A stretch of 64,000 nucleotides of DNA from Anaerolineales bacterium (GTDB lineage Bacteria > Chloroflexota > Anaerolineae > Anaerolineales > Villigracilaceae): the NCBI GenBank assembly GCA_020851785.1, contig JADZCC010000034.1, positions 1 through 64,000 of the forward strand. The letters run 5' to 3'. Under the pieces are notes generated by a model, which saw nothing but the letters and a program-made list of their open reading frames with translations, had not been told where the DNA came from and searched no databases. A program made the translations under genes and the position numbers. Below, one piece after another: positions 32,722 through 42,090 of the stretch (the stretch's first letter is position 1; every line of letters starts with the position of its first letter).

Positions 32722-34170
32722 TTAGGCCATCATTTTATTCTTCTTCAGGCTTTCGAATGCAAGCGCCAGCGCAAACAAAAGCATAATCAGCGCTTTAAGC
32801 GTCCAAAAGAGGAGCAGGTTCAAATCCAGGTGTGAGACGATGAAGCTCAAAGCGACGAACACAAAAAAGACGGTTAATGGGCGTAAAAACACCTTCCAGG
32901 GTGTGGTAGTTTGCTTCAGAACATAGCGCGCCACCACCCAGGCGCACACGGTAACAAAGACATAAGACGCCACTGTGGTGTAGGCCCCGGCCTGATAGCC
33001 GTACAAGGGAAGAAGAACCCAATTTAATCCAAAATTTAAAGCGACCGATCCAATTCCAATCAGAGAGGCGTAAATCATTTTATTCGCCAGGGCGATATTC
33101 CGCAAATAGATTTTTGACAAAAAGTCAAACACATAACCAATCACCACGATGGGCAGGATCGAAAAAGCCTGGGAGTATTCGGCGCTGGAAAGCCAGCCAA
33201 AGACTTCTTGCGAAAAAAGAATTGCGCCCAATGAGATCAGCAAAACGATTTTCAACATGCGCAAGATCAACGAGTTAACTGCATCATACTTCTCTTCGCG
33301 CATCAATTTAAACCAATCGGGCACAAAGGCGCTGTTAAAAGAATCTGTGGCCATGCTAACCAGCATGCCGATATTATAAGCAAAACTATACAGTCCTGCG
33401 CTGGCCGGGTCCAGGATTTTATTAATCAGGATTCGATCCAGTTTATCCAGAAGCATTGTACTTAAAAAATAAGGAATCAGGGGAAGCGAATAGCTGGCAA
33501 TGAAGATAAAATGACTTTTACGCAACGTCCATTTAACCTGTTTTCTGATTAAAATAAACGCATAAATTCCGACCATTACGCTACCAATCGCCTGCCCTGC
33601 CGCCAGCCCGTAATATTTATCCTGCTTCATTGCAAGGCTCAACCCAATTCCCAGCAAGAGCGTCAAAACCGCCCGGGCGTTGTTTACAAATGCGTATTCC
33701 ACGCTTTTTTTGGAGGCCGTGCTAATTTGATTAAAAATCGATTCGACAATCTTGGCGCAGATTAAGATCAGCAAAGGCAGGATCAACGACTGCGGTATCG
33801 TCAAAAAACTGGCAATCTTCCGGGGGAACAAAACAAACAGGAGGGCCGGAAGCAAAAGGATTAACGCGCTTCCCAAAGCGGAAGATCCGACAAATTCTTC
33901 GAAATCCTCCTTTGAATCGTAATAGTAACGCGAAACGGCCCCGTGAACATTGAGCGTCAATAACACAATAAAAATTTCAGCATAGGACCGGAAGACTTGA
34001 TAAACTCCATAATCAGACGGAGTTAGGATCTGCGTCAGGACGGGCAGGGCGACAAAAGTCAGAGTCTGAGACAAGGCGCTGCCAATGAAATAGTTTCTGG
34101 AATGGCTGAGAATTTCCAAAATATCCATTCCCAGCGCGCGCTTTAAGAACTGATGGAGTTTTTGACGCAT
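32722..34170 (-). CDS. Wzx-type polysaccharide flippase
   Basis: 482 aa, MATE/MVF-like with 12-14 hydrophobic helices. The N-terminal GSALSQTLTFVALPVLTQILTPSDYGVYQVF stretch is the family pattern (P-x-L-T then D-Y-G). It moves undecaprenyl-linked oligosaccharide to the outer leaflet. A second, distinct flippase is at 49808-51139, and an ABC exporter at 11704-13929, so at least two export routes are encoded. Confidence 0.88.
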   Translation of the reverse strand: MRQKLHQFLKRALGMDILEILSHSRNYFIGSALSQTLTFVALPVLTQILTPSDYGVYQVFRSYAEIFIVLLTLNVHGAVSRYYYDSKEDFEEFVGSSALGSALILLLPALLFVLFPRKIASFLTIPQSLILPLLILICAKIVESIFNQISTASKKSVEYAFVNNARAVLTLLLGIGLSLAMKQDKYYGLAAGQAIGSVMVGIYAFILIRKQVKWTLRKSHFIFIASYSLPLIPYFLSTMLLDKLDRILINKILDPASAGLYSFAYNIGMLVSMATDSFNSAFVPDWFKLMREEKYDAVNSLILRMLKIVLLISLGAILFSQEVFGWLSSAEYSQAFSILPIVVIGYVFDFLSKIYLRNIALANKMIYASLIGIGSVALNFGLNWVLLPLYGYQAGAYTTVASYVFVTVCAWVVARYVLKQTTTPWKVFLRPLTVFFVFVALSFIVSHLDLNLLLFWTLKALIMLLFALALAFESLKKNKMMA

Positions 34171-34201
34171 AAGTTACAGGCGCGTTTCAAACAGGTCCAA
34201 C

Positions 34202-35095
34202 TTAGGCCGGGGCTGAAGGAACTGCAAATACATTTCCATCTTTAACCACGCTGGAATAATGGTTGTCCTGCAAAAACTTTTGAACATGAATCCAGGAAGC
34301 TTGATTGGATCTCTGGTAAATTGCGGCGATCAGCAGTTTGGGGCCTTGCTTTAGGGTGTTTTGCATTCCGAGCAAAACCTCCTGCTCGGCGCCATTCACT
34401 TGAATGCGAATAAAACTAGGGACCAGAGAGCCCAAATCACTCAAGATGTTATCAATCGTGTCGCTGGGAACCTTAAATTCCTCCAAAGAGGCCACAACGT
34501 TGGCAACCGCGCTGGCCTGCTGGCGCGTTGTTCTATAAAACTTCAATTCTTCTTTTGCTTTCCACGCGGCGAGAGGAATCAGCGTAATGTTTTTTATTGA
34601 ATTCGCCTCAATGTTCTTTCTAATCAACTGAACGTTTTCTTCCACAGCCTCAATCGCAATCACCTTTCCAGCCGTTCCAACCAACTCAGCCGCGCGCATT
34701 GCGTAATACCCCATAAAGGCTCCCACCTCAACCACAAGGTCGCCCGGAGCAAAGTCATAATATTTTCCGTTTTCTATGTAGCGTTCCGGAGATGCGGGCC
34801 CCAAATAACGAAGAATAATATCAACGGCTACATTTAGGCTATCTTCCTGTAAATTGCGCTTAACTACGCGGTTTAACCAATAGCGATAATAAAGTTTCTG
34901 GGCTGGGGAGGGAAAATACCCATAAAAGATGCGCCCATTTGATAGTTCCACAAACGGATATCCATCCGCGGAGGTTCCAGAGCGCTTGATGTCCAACTCT
35001 TTAAGTCGGGTATAGTTCGAGTTTCTCTGAAAGAGATAAGCCGTAATTAGATCAAGCAAAAAAGAGGGGGTCAGTTTTTTTATAAACTTCTTCAT
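34202..35095 (-). CDS. FkbM family methyltransferase
   Basis: 297 aa. DLVVEVGAFMGYYAMRAAELVG carries motif I (EVGAFMG), KVIAIEAVEENVQLIRKNIEAN the acidic motif II, and SFIRIQVNGAEQEVLLGM the FkbM C-terminal mark (usually KxDVEG; here QVNG, so the usual Asp is replaced by Asn). These are SAM-dependent O-methyltransferases often found with glycan synthesis. It forms, with the two genes on either side of the GT4 at 36108, a group of three FkbM-like enzymes within 4 kb. Confidence 0.8.
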   Translation of the reverse strand: MKKFIKKLTPSFLLDLITAYLFQRNSNYTRLKELDIKRSGTSADGYPFVELSNGRIFYGYFPSPAQKLYYRYWLNRVVKRNLQEDSLNVAVDIILRYLGPASPERYIENGKYYDFAPGDLVVEVGAFMGYYAMRAAELVGTAGKVIAIEAVEENVQLIRKNIEANSIKNITLIPLAAWKAKEELKFYRTTRQQASAVANVVASLEEFKVPSDTIDNILSDLGSLVPSFIRIQVNGAEQEVLLGMQNTLKQGPKLLIAAIYQRSNQASWIHVQKFLQDNHYSSVVKDGNVFAVPSAPA

Positions 35096-35172
35096 TTCTG
35101 CAATCGCCTTCCTTTCTCTGGGTTCGCCAAAGAAAAAACAAAAAAATAGTTTTCAATAGTCAAATCGTTAGA

Positions 35173-36060
35173 TTATTCAACCGGCTTCGCACGGTCCAGG
35201 ATTGCAGTTCGTCGCGCGCCGCGCCAACGAACCAGCCCATACCGCGGCGGCTCAAAATGATTTTCAGCCGTAAACGGCGGGGCAAATTTATCGCCAGCCA
35301 GATCCTCGCGCACAAAAAAAGCATTAGAGCCCGTATAGTCACACCCCACCAGGACATATCCCAGGCGCCGTCCCAGTTCCTCGTACGCCGCCAAACTGGC
35401 TCCAAAATTTTGGGAACCATCCCAAACTCGCTCTGCCAAGTAATTCACCTTCCAATTAACCGCTGGTGGAATTGAGGCGTTGTACTCGACCAAAACCACG
35501 CGCGGCCGATATTTTGCAAGGGCTTCCCAGACATAATATGTATTTTGATCCACGTCTAGTGAGAAAAAATCAAACTCCACAGGAACGCCTAATTTTTCAA
35601 AGATCGTCAGTACATTTTCCCGGCTGACAAAGGCGGCCTGGCATTTAAGAAATTCACCCTGGAGGTCCGGTCTACTTTCAATCGTTTTCAAGAAGGTTGT
35701 ATCGGCGTCTATCCAGGCGCCCTGCCACCCCTGGGCAAGCAGGAAGGCTGTGTTGTTTTGAGCGCCATCCCCTACTCCAATCTCCACAAAAGTTTTATGT
35801 GGGGCTCCTATTCTACGAAAAATTTCCTGAATGATGCCATCCTCTCCATTCTGGGAATTTACTTGAAACACATATTTTTGTAGTCGCAACGGGTCCTGAT
35901 AGCGAGGATTGCGTTCCATTTCAAGTAAGAGCCTATTCGATTCAAGCGCAATTAAAGTATCCAGGTCCGCCTTAATTCGCTTCTGAAGGTTGATCAACTG
36001 AAGAAACTCCCGATAAAACGGCGTCAAACTGGCAAGTTTAGTAAATATTTTTTTCAGCAT
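35173..36060 (-). CDS. FkbM-like methyltransferase
   Basis: 295 aa. NSQNGEDGIIQEIFRRIGA then KTFVEIGVGDGAQNNTAFLLAQ (motif I EIGVGDG), GAWIDAD (motif II), FDFFSLDVDQNTYYVWEAL and VVLVEYNASIPP. The LDVDQ segment is the FkbM DVEG equivalent. The sequence is of a subgroup often annotated as hypothetical or methyltransferase next to glycosyltransferases. AGGA precedes the ATG. Substrate unknown; it may also act as a sugar-modifying enzyme without methyl transfer. Confidence 0.72.
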   Translation of the reverse strand: MLKKIFTKLASLTPFYREFLQLINLQKRIKADLDTLIALESNRLLLEMERNPRYQDPLRLQKYVFQVNSQNGEDGIIQEIFRRIGAPHKTFVEIGVGDGAQNNTAFLLAQGWQGAWIDADTTFLKTIESRPDLQGEFLKCQAAFVSRENVLTIFEKLGVPVEFDFFSLDVDQNTYYVWEALAKYRPRVVLVEYNASIPPAVNWKVNYLAERVWDGSQNFGASLAAYEELGRRLGYVLVGCDYTGSNAFFVREDLAGDKFAPPFTAENHFEPPRYGLVRWRGARRTAILDRAKPVE

Positions 36061-36107
36061 AAATCTCGTCCTATGTCTCTTTTATTATTAAGTGGCTTCT
36101 GTATTTT

Positions 36108-37259
36108 TTAAACCAGCCGAGCCAACAGGATTGGTTTTATCTTTCGAGTAAACACGTCCTCATCATAATTATCCTGGGCGCGCTTCAACAAATTTGCATG
36201 TAATTGAGCCAGCAGAGGCTCTTCCTTCCTCTCCAGATCATTAATCATCTGCCTGATCTCGCTCATCTGCCGATAGCGCAACTCGGCATAAGGGACGACC
36301 TCGCGTTGCCCCCCAGAATCATGGACGATTGGGAGACACCCAGCGGCGATGGCCTGGACCGCCGTAATCCCAAACGGCTCATTGATTAGGGTATGTAGAA
36401 AGTACTTTGAGTTCTGTAAAATATCCACCATTTGGTCGTGCGGGGCATTTGGGTAAAGGCAAACATTCTGCAAACCCAGCTCTTCAATCAAAGCCTTGCA
36501 TTGATTGAAGTATTTTTGATCTCCAACAAACCCCATAATGTGAAAAGAAATCTCTGGAATTTGAGCAGCCAAATGGATCTGTTCGATTTGCCGTTTTTCC
36601 TCGTCAAAACGGCCAATTGTAACAATCGCTCTATTTCTTTTTCCGCCGTATTCCGAAAGAAAATTTTGAATCTCAACCGGCGGGTACACAATAGGAAGTC
36701 GCGCAGAATCCAGAAGCGGATATTGTTCTTGAAGCGTAGACTTCGTAAATTCGGTCATTGCAACAATCTGGTGGGCAGGCTGAACCTTCCCAAATTTATA
36801 AATCATTCGCAACAGCTTTCTCGAGACGCCCTCCAATGAAAAAGCGTTGAGTCTTCGCTCCGGGTTGTGGACGCTAAACGCCCGACTCTGAATGCGACTC
36901 TCGCGCGGAAAAAACACATAGCTCAACGCTTTCTTATGTCGCGGTAAAAAAGCCAGGCTATTACTGGTGTTAATAATCAGATCGTAACCGCTGGTAAAAC
37001 GGCTCAAGAGCCGGTTAAACAGGAGAATCGAGTAGTCGTTTGGAAGCGGGGGGTGAGGCAGTTCATAAAAATTTGCGCGAAAAGTTCTTCCGTAAATTTT
37101 TTCAACCTCATTAGGTTTTATTCGCAATCGAAAAGACAGGAGGTCTGGCTCAATCCCCAGCGAATTAAGCGCTTCGATCAACCCCAGAACCACACGAAAA
37201 CGCCCGCCTTGAATGACGCTTTCCTGACAAATCGCGACTTTATACTGTTTTTTATCCAT
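36108..37259 (-). CDS. Glycosyltransferase family 4
   Basis: 383 aa. KVAICQESVIQGGRFRVVLGLIEAL opens the N-terminal domain; the C-terminal domain has VTIGRFDEEKRQIEQIHLA, IMGFVGDQKYF and the donor motif EPFGITAVQAIAAGCLPIVHDSGG. The first Glu of EX7E is the E of NEPFG and the second is replaced by Gln in VQAIA, as in ALG11-like GT4 enzymes (mannosyltransferases in eukaryotes and archaea). The ALG11-like pattern is an inference from this motif. Soluble. Confidence 0.83.
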   Translation of the reverse strand: MDKKQYKVAICQESVIQGGRFRVVLGLIEALNSLGIEPDLLSFRLRIKPNEVEKIYGRTFRANFYELPHPPLPNDYSILLFNRLLSRFTSGYDLIINTSNSLAFLPRHKKALSYVFFPRESRIQSRAFSVHNPERRLNAFSLEGVSRKLLRMIYKFGKVQPAHQIVAMTEFTKSTLQEQYPLLDSARLPIVYPPVEIQNFLSEYGGKRNRAIVTIGRFDEEKRQIEQIHLAAQIPEISFHIMGFVGDQKYFNQCKALIEELGLQNVCLYPNAPHDQMVDILQNSKYFLHTLINEPFGITAVQAIAAGCLPIVHDSGGQREVVPYAELRYRQMSEIRQMINDLERKEEPLLAQLHANLLKRAQDNYDEDVFTRKIKPILLARLV

Positions 37260-37288
37260 AAAACGCCCGCCCCTGATCCCGGTAAACC

Positions 37289-38188
37289 TTACTTTGTAAA
37301 GATGACATTGGCGTGATTGCCGTCAGACCCAAGTTCGTCAAAGAAAGCGCTGAGAATTTCAGTTGGGTATTTGATAAACCTGCCTTGACGCTTAACCCAA
37401 TAGTATTTCCAATTTTCAACCACGATTTCACAAAACTCCTTCTCGGTCATTCCCGCCCTTTGTATTCCATACGGCCAAATTTCCGACACAAAAGGAACTC
37501 CCCTAGCAATCAGGTTCTTTGCGCCTTTAAAAACGAAACCTTCATGACCCTGTACATCCACCCAAACCAACGAAATATCTTCTCGAATTTCTTCGGGCAA
37601 ATCCTCAACCAGCCGATCAAGAGGCACAGACGGCACTTCAATCACTTTACGTTGAGCTTCATTGTGCTTGCCTTCCAGCCCAACGCCTTTCACGCGGTGA
37701 TCCCCAAAATTTGTTTCGCTCAGCTCGAAGGAAATGTTTGCGGCTTTATCAGAAACTGCAAAAGGCAAACACAGAATATCTTCTTGAAATTGATTGTCAT
37801 TCACATTTCTTTTCAATATCGAAAAATTCCGCGGGTCAGGTTCCACGGCCACGGCTCGGGTAAAATAACGCTGAGACAACATGCTAATGCAAATTACGCC
37901 GTTATTTGCGCCAATATCCATCATTGTGCCTTTAGGCTGGGTGCCCCCCTCCTTTTGCCAGTCCGCCAGAAACTTCGGAACGCTATTAATTAATTCCGCC
38001 TCATATTGCCCGGTTGAGTACAGCGATCTGCCGATGCTTTCATTTTTAGCGAGATACACCGAAAAGACGCCCTGCTTTGTGAAAACCGTGATCTCGTCTC
38101 GAAACTTGCCATAGAAGTTCCACAGCCAAACACGCGCCTTCACCCTTAGCCCTACTAAAATCTTTTTAATTACATTCCAAATTTGCAT
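37289..38188 (-). CDS. FkbM family methyltransferase
   Basis: 299 aa. GTMMDIGANNGVICISMLSQ is motif I (DIGANNG), RAVAVEPDPRNFSILKRNVNDN motif II, and SLVWVDVQGHEGFVFKGAKNL is the FkbM DVEG-type mark (DVQGHEG). It is the most typical of the three FkbM proteins here. The N-terminal basic amphipathic stretch (VKKILVGLRVKARVWLWNF) may anchor it at the membrane. A 116-base gap follows before the next gene upstream and holds no obvious signal. Confidence 0.85.
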   Translation of the reverse strand: MQIWNVIKKILVGLRVKARVWLWNFYGKFRDEITVFTKQGVFSVYLAKNESIGRSLYSTGQYEAELINSVPKFLADWQKEGGTQPKGTMMDIGANNGVICISMLSQRYFTRAVAVEPDPRNFSILKRNVNDNQFQEDILCLPFAVSDKAANISFELSETNFGDHRVKGVGLEGKHNEAQRKVIEVPSVPLDRLVEDLPEEIREDISLVWVDVQGHEGFVFKGAKNLIARGVPFVSEIWPYGIQRAGMTEKEFCEIVVENWKYYWVKRQGRFIKYPTEILSAFFDELGSDGNHANVIFTK

Positions 38189-38304
38189 ATTTCATCTACC
38201 TGTTTTTCTTTGTACCGTTCATCGCTCAGGCGTCCCCACTCGCCAGTCCTTTTCAATCTTCAAAGCCAGCCCCGCCCTAGGCGGCTCCGTTCAAAAACAT
38301 AAAC

Positions 38305-38970
38305 CTAGCCGCCCTCAACAAACTCCCAATCAAATCGACCTTGCCAATAAAATCGGGTATACGTCAGCGGCTTGAAAAGCGTCCAAAGCCTCACCAATAC
38401 TTCGCGGACAGCGGAAAATACATAATGGAAAGGGCCAGATATCCCGTGCGCAAAATTAAAAACATCGCGGCCTTTTACCTGCCGCGTATTGTAAAAATAC
38501 AAGCTAAAAAACAATTTTCCAAACCAACCCAAGGGATATCCATCCGGCGTGGGGCTAATCACCAACTTACCCTTTTTCTGAGAAACATACCAACGATGAT
38601 TAGGGGCATGGCGTAAAATTTCCGCCATTTTGCTTGGACATTCCAAATATCCGCCATTTGAAACTCTGTTTAATTCAGCGCAGAATTCATTTACATTATC
38701 AATATGCTCAATCACATGCGAGCAAATAATAAAATCAATTGATTTGTACTCAAATGGCATAAAACAGCCGTCGCCAGCCACAAACAATTTAGAAGGCGGC
38801 AGGACAACCGCCGCGCCAGACCTTTCAGTATCATCCAATAAATACCGATCCAGTAAAATATCGGCGCGCGGATGGGGGTTATGTCCGCTCCCCAAATCCA
38901 AAACTTTCCAAGCGTCGTCAATTTGAATCTTGGTTTGCGAATTTCCTGCAGGGAAGGTTCTATTCGTCAC
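38305..38970 (-). CDS. Class I methyltransferase (Methyltransf_11 type)
   Basis: 221 aa. VLDLGSGHNPHPRADILLDRY (residues 18-38) is motif I plus the acidic strand, and ICSHVIEHIDNVNEFCAELNRV is the typical post-motif. The start is a GTG with AAGGAG before it at good spacing. It follows the wbpE-like gene by 9 bases and so belongs to block 2. Confidence 0.8.
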   Translation of the reverse strand: MTNRTFPAGNSQTKIQIDDAWKVLDLGSGHNPHPRADILLDRYLLDDTERSGAAVVLPPSKLFVAGDGCFMPFEYKSIDFIICSHVIEHIDNVNEFCAELNRVSNGGYLECPSKMAEILRHAPNHRWYVSQKKGKLVISPTPDGYPLGWFGKLFFSLYFYNTRQVKGRDVFNFAHGISGPFHYVFSAVREVLVRLWTLFKPLTYTRFYWQGRFDWEFVEGG

Positions 38971-38979
38971 AAAAACTCC

Positions 38980-40086
38980 TTATTTTGAAAGCGCTAAAAA
39001 CTCTTTCAGCACGGCGCAAATTTTATCTTGTTGCGCCGAAGTCAACTCTGGATACAACGGCAAGGCAAACGTTTCGCGGGCGGCCAACTCGGCGTGGGGA
39101 AAATCGCCCTCTTTGTAACCAAGCTTTCGGCATGGCTCAGAAAGATGCGGCGGAAGCGGATAATACACCTCGGAGGCAATCCCCTTCTGTTTTAGAAAAG
39201 CCTGCAATTCATCGCGCCTGGAAGAACGCAGAATATACAAATGATAGACGTGTTTCGCCCAATCTTTTTCAATCGGCGTAACCACATTCAACGCCTTAAG
39301 TTTTTCATTATATCGTTGAGAAATTTCCCGTCGTTTTTCATTCCATGTATCAACATGCGGCAACTTCGCTTGAAGAATAGCCGCCTGCATTGCATCTAAA
39401 CGACTGTTATAGCCAACTTCTTCAGAATAATATTTTTTCTTCCAGCCATGCGTGCGTAACATACGCATTCGTTCTGCCAACGCATCATCCTCTGTAACGA
39501 CCATGCCTGCGTCGCCAAATGCGCCCAGATTTTTTGTGGGGAAGAAGCTCAAACAGGCAACTTCGCCAAACGAGCCCGTTTTCTTGCCTTGATATTCTGC
39601 GCCAAAGGCTTGCGCGTTATCTTCAATTACCTTTAAGTTATGTTTGCGGGCAATTTCCAAAATCGGATTCATATCCGCAGGATGTCCATATAAATGAACA
39701 GGAATAATTGCCCTCGTCTTTGATGTAATCGCCACTTCAATTTTCGAAGCATCAATCTGATAGCTTTCTGGATCAATATCTACAAATACGGGCTTTGCAC
39801 CGACGGACATCACCGTGCCAGCCGTTGCAAAAAAAGTATACGCAGGGATGATCACTTCATCCCCCGCCCCAACGTTCAAGGCGCGCAGGGCAATCACCAG
39901 CGCGTCCGTGCCGGAAGCCAACCCAATGGCGTGCTTCACGCCAAGATAAGCCGCAACGCTGTCTTCAAATTTCGTCACCGCCGGGCCTAGGATGAAATGA
40001 CCCGACTCTAACGTAGCCAAAACCGCCGCGTCAATTTCCGCCTTGATGGAATGATATTGCGCCTTAAGGTCAACCAATGGAATCAT
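38980..40086 (-). CDS. wbpE: DegT/DnrJ/EryC1/StrS aminotransferase, WbpE-like
   Basis: 368 aa PLP enzyme. SGTDAL (58-63) holds the cofactor phosphate, EDNAQAFGAEY (155-165) includes the ring-stacking and Asp residues, and SFFPTKNLGAFGD (180-192) contains the PLP Lys at 185. In the Wbp pathway this enzyme puts an amino group on C3 of UDP-3-keto-GlcNAcA. The adjacent WbpD- and WbpB-like genes support this role strongly, and WbpA lies at 52180. The ATG overlaps the upstream stop by four bases (ATGA). Confidence 0.88.
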   Translation of the reverse strand: MIPLVDLKAQYHSIKAEIDAAVLATLESGHFILGPAVTKFEDSVAAYLGVKHAIGLASGTDALVIALRALNVGAGDEVIIPAYTFFATAGTVMSVGAKPVFVDIDPESYQIDASKIEVAITSKTRAIIPVHLYGHPADMNPILEIARKHNLKVIEDNAQAFGAEYQGKKTGSFGEVACLSFFPTKNLGAFGDAGMVVTEDDALAERMRMLRTHGWKKKYYSEEVGYNSRLDAMQAAILQAKLPHVDTWNEKRREISQRYNEKLKALNVVTPIEKDWAKHVYHLYILRSSRRDELQAFLKQKGIASEVYYPLPPHLSEPCRKLGYKEGDFPHAELAARETFALPLYPELTSAQQDKICAVLKEFLALSK

Positions 40087-40664
40087 TTAACGCCTCTTTC
40101 CGGACCGACAACCTGATTCTGTTTTCGATAGACATCGCCGCAACTCGGACAAATTGCGCGCTCGCCTTCAAACTTCAACTGCTCCCCACATTGGCAAACC
40201 CAGCCCTGCAAACGGGCCGGCGAGCCATACACCAGCGCATAATCTGGAACGTCTTTGGTGACCACCGCCCCGGCGCCTACAAAACAATATTTACCCAACG
40301 TATTGCCGCAAACAATGGTGGCGTTCGCTCCTACCGAAGCGCCGCGACGCACCAACGTGGTTTTATACTCGTCTTTCCGACTCACATGGCTCCGCGGATT
40401 AATCACATTGGTAAAAACCATGGACGGGCCCAGAAAAACGTCGTCTTCCACAAGCACGCCGGCGTAGAGCGAAACGTTATTCTGGATTTTCACGTTATTC
40501 CCAATGGTGACTCCAGAAGCGACCAAAACATTTTGCCCAAGATTGCATCTTTCGCCTATTTGAGCGTCTGACATTACATGACAAAAATGCCAGATCTTTG
40601 TGCCAGCCCCGACCTGCGCGCCAGCGTCAATATAACTCGATTCGTGAGCGAAATAATCAGCCAT
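40083..40664 (-). CDS. wbpD: WbpD-like 3-N-acetyltransferase (left-handed beta-helix)
   Basis: 193 aa. Hexapeptide repeats fill residues 13-150 (IDAGAQVGAGTKI onward), with GSPARLQGWV closing the helix. The C-terminal tail carries four Cys (157, 159, 172, 175; CQCG and CPSCG), a zinc-ribbon-like end also seen in other WbpD relatives. In the Wbp pathway it acetylates the 3-amino group to give UDP-2,3-diacetamido-glucuronic acid. It lies 3 bases after wbpB and overlaps wbpE by four, in the expected set. Confidence 0.9.
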   Translation of the reverse strand: MADYFAHESSYIDAGAQVGAGTKIWHFCHVMSDAQIGERCNLGQNVLVASGVTIGNNVKIQNNVSLYAGVLVEDDVFLGPSMVFTNVINPRSHVSRKDEYKTTLVRRGASVGANATIVCGNTLGKYCFVGAGAVVTKDVPDYALVYGSPARLQGWVCQCGEQLKFEGERAICPSCGDVYRKQNQVVGPERGVK

Positions 40665-40667
40665 GCT

Positions 40668-41609
40668 TTATTTACGCAACAAGGGATGAGTCAATTCGTC
40701 TTTGGGAGAAATCTCCGCAGAGCGAATCGCATGCGTCAGATTAATGGAGGGGCGCGCATCGGCAATGCCAAAGCCGCGTCCAGCCAGCGTCTCTTCATAA
40801 ACGCGCGTATGTAAATCGGTAAAGCCTTCCGAAAACTCAACTTCTGCGCCATCTACTTGAATGGAACGATAGGTGGTTTTTCCGGCCGCCCGCACCGCTT
40901 CCGGCAGGTCGTTTTTCTCCACCGAGAGATACCATTTCACCCGCGCATTTTCCAACTCAATAAAGCCAGACATGCGGCTCGCATCTGAATGATAGACTTT
41001 AATGCCCTGCACCGACCCAAACAGCCAAATGAGCAGGTCAAAAAAATGCACGCCAATGTTGGTTGCCACCCCACCCGACTTATCCGCATGTCCCTTCCAC
41101 GAAACCTGATACCAAGGCCCGCGGCTGGTAATGTATGTTAGTTCCACTTCGTGCATCCGCTTTGAATCTTTCAAAGAATCGCGGAGTTTAATCAAAGCCG
41201 GATGGACGCGCAATTGCAAAATGGTGTAAACGCGGCGTTTGGTTTCAGCTTCCAACTCTTCCAGCGCGTCAAAGTTCCAGGGGTTAATCACCAGCGGCTT
41301 CTCGCAAATCGCATCCGCCCCGACGCGCAACGCCAGGCGACAATGCGCATCGTGCAAATAATTGGGCGAGCAAACCGTCACATAATTTACGCGTCCCGCT
41401 TCCGGCCCGCGTTTCAATTTTTCGAGGTAACGATCAAATCGCTCGATCTCGGTAAAGAATTTTATATCGAACGAATATTGATCCAGCACGCCCACTGAAT
41501 CTTTCGGATCCACCGCCGCCACCAACTGATTACCGGTATCGCGAATGGCCCTTAAATGACGCGGCGCAATATAGCCGCCAACCCCAATGACTGCAAATTT
41601 TTTACTCAT
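40668..41609 (-). CDS. wbpB: Gfo/Idh/MocA oxidoreductase, WbpB-like
   Basis: 313 aa. NAD-binding GVGGYIAPRH (9-18) and EKPL (103-106, catalytic Lys) with the WbpB/WlbA-type VNYVTVCSPNYLHDAHCRLAL (residues 75-95). It oxidises C3 of UDP-GlcNAcA to a ketone for WbpE. GGAG precedes the ATG. It begins 10 bases after the regulator gene at 41620, so the regulator and wbpB, wbpD, wbpE form one transcript. Confidence 0.9.
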   Translation of the reverse strand: MSKKFAVIGVGGYIAPRHLRAIRDTGNQLVAAVDPKDSVGVLDQYSFDIKFFTEIERFDRYLEKLKRGPEAGRVNYVTVCSPNYLHDAHCRLALRVGADAICEKPLVINPWNFDALEELEAETKRRVYTILQLRVHPALIKLRDSLKDSKRMHEVELTYITSRGPWYQVSWKGHADKSGGVATNIGVHFFDLLIWLFGSVQGIKVYHSDASRMSGFIELENARVKWYLSVEKNDLPEAVRAAGKTTYRSIQVDGAEVEFSEGFTDLHTRVYEETLAGRGFGIADARPSINLTHAIRSAEISPKDELTHPLLRK

Positions 41610-41619
41610 GCTCCATCCT

Positions 41620-42090
41620 TTACGTTCTTTTGTAATTCAAGCCGTCCACTTCAATCGTCTGTTCGTTCGGCGCATCCACGACTTGAATGCCCGCTTCAAG
41701 GCAAGTGAGCCGTAAGATATCCATCATTTCATCTTCGCCACACAGTCGAATTTTGGCAATGCCGTCTTTTTGCAGGTTGAGGACCAGTTCTTTTGCCTTG
41801 TTGCGATATTCGCCATAGACCTTCAAAGAATCTCTGGCGTAGAGCAGAGCCCGTTGCGTAAAAACGCTCATGCCCTTTTGGGTCAGATCGTACTTCAGAC
41901 GGGTGCGATCCAAATGCGAGACCTTAATCCAGCCGCGACTGATTAAGCGCTTAATGTACCAATTCACGCTACCCACAGCAATGCCCAGTTGATTGGACAA
42001 ACTGGCCTGCGTCACCAGCGAATCCTGAGCAATCTCATTCAGAAGCGCATATTCGTATTTTTCCGCTTTGTTTATCAGTTTAGAATTCAT
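41620..42090 (-). CDS. Winged-helix regulator with Rossmann-like C-terminal domain (paralogue 2)
   Basis: 156 aa, gapless alignment to the regulator at 16442. Recognition region LGIAVGSVNWYIKRLI (35-50), basic wing (HLDRTRLKYDLTQKG), helical linker and a C-terminal alpha/beta domain with IRLCGEDEMMDILRLTCLEAG (residues 114-134). The GSGD turn of paralogue 1 is GEDE here, so if a ligand binds it may differ. Start: the ATG at 42090 is chosen because a strong promoter puts the transcript start on it; upstream codons would lie before the promoter. It heads the wbpBDE operon and is probably autoregulated through the palindrome over its own start codon. Confidence 0.82.
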   Translation of the reverse strand: MNSKLINKAEKYEYALLNEIAQDSLVTQASLSNQLGIAVGSVNWYIKRLISRGWIKVSHLDRTRLKYDLTQKGMSVFTQRALLYARDSLKVYGEYRNKAKELVLNLQKDGIAKIRLCGEDEMMDILRLTCLEAGIQVVDAPNEQTIEVDGLNYKRT

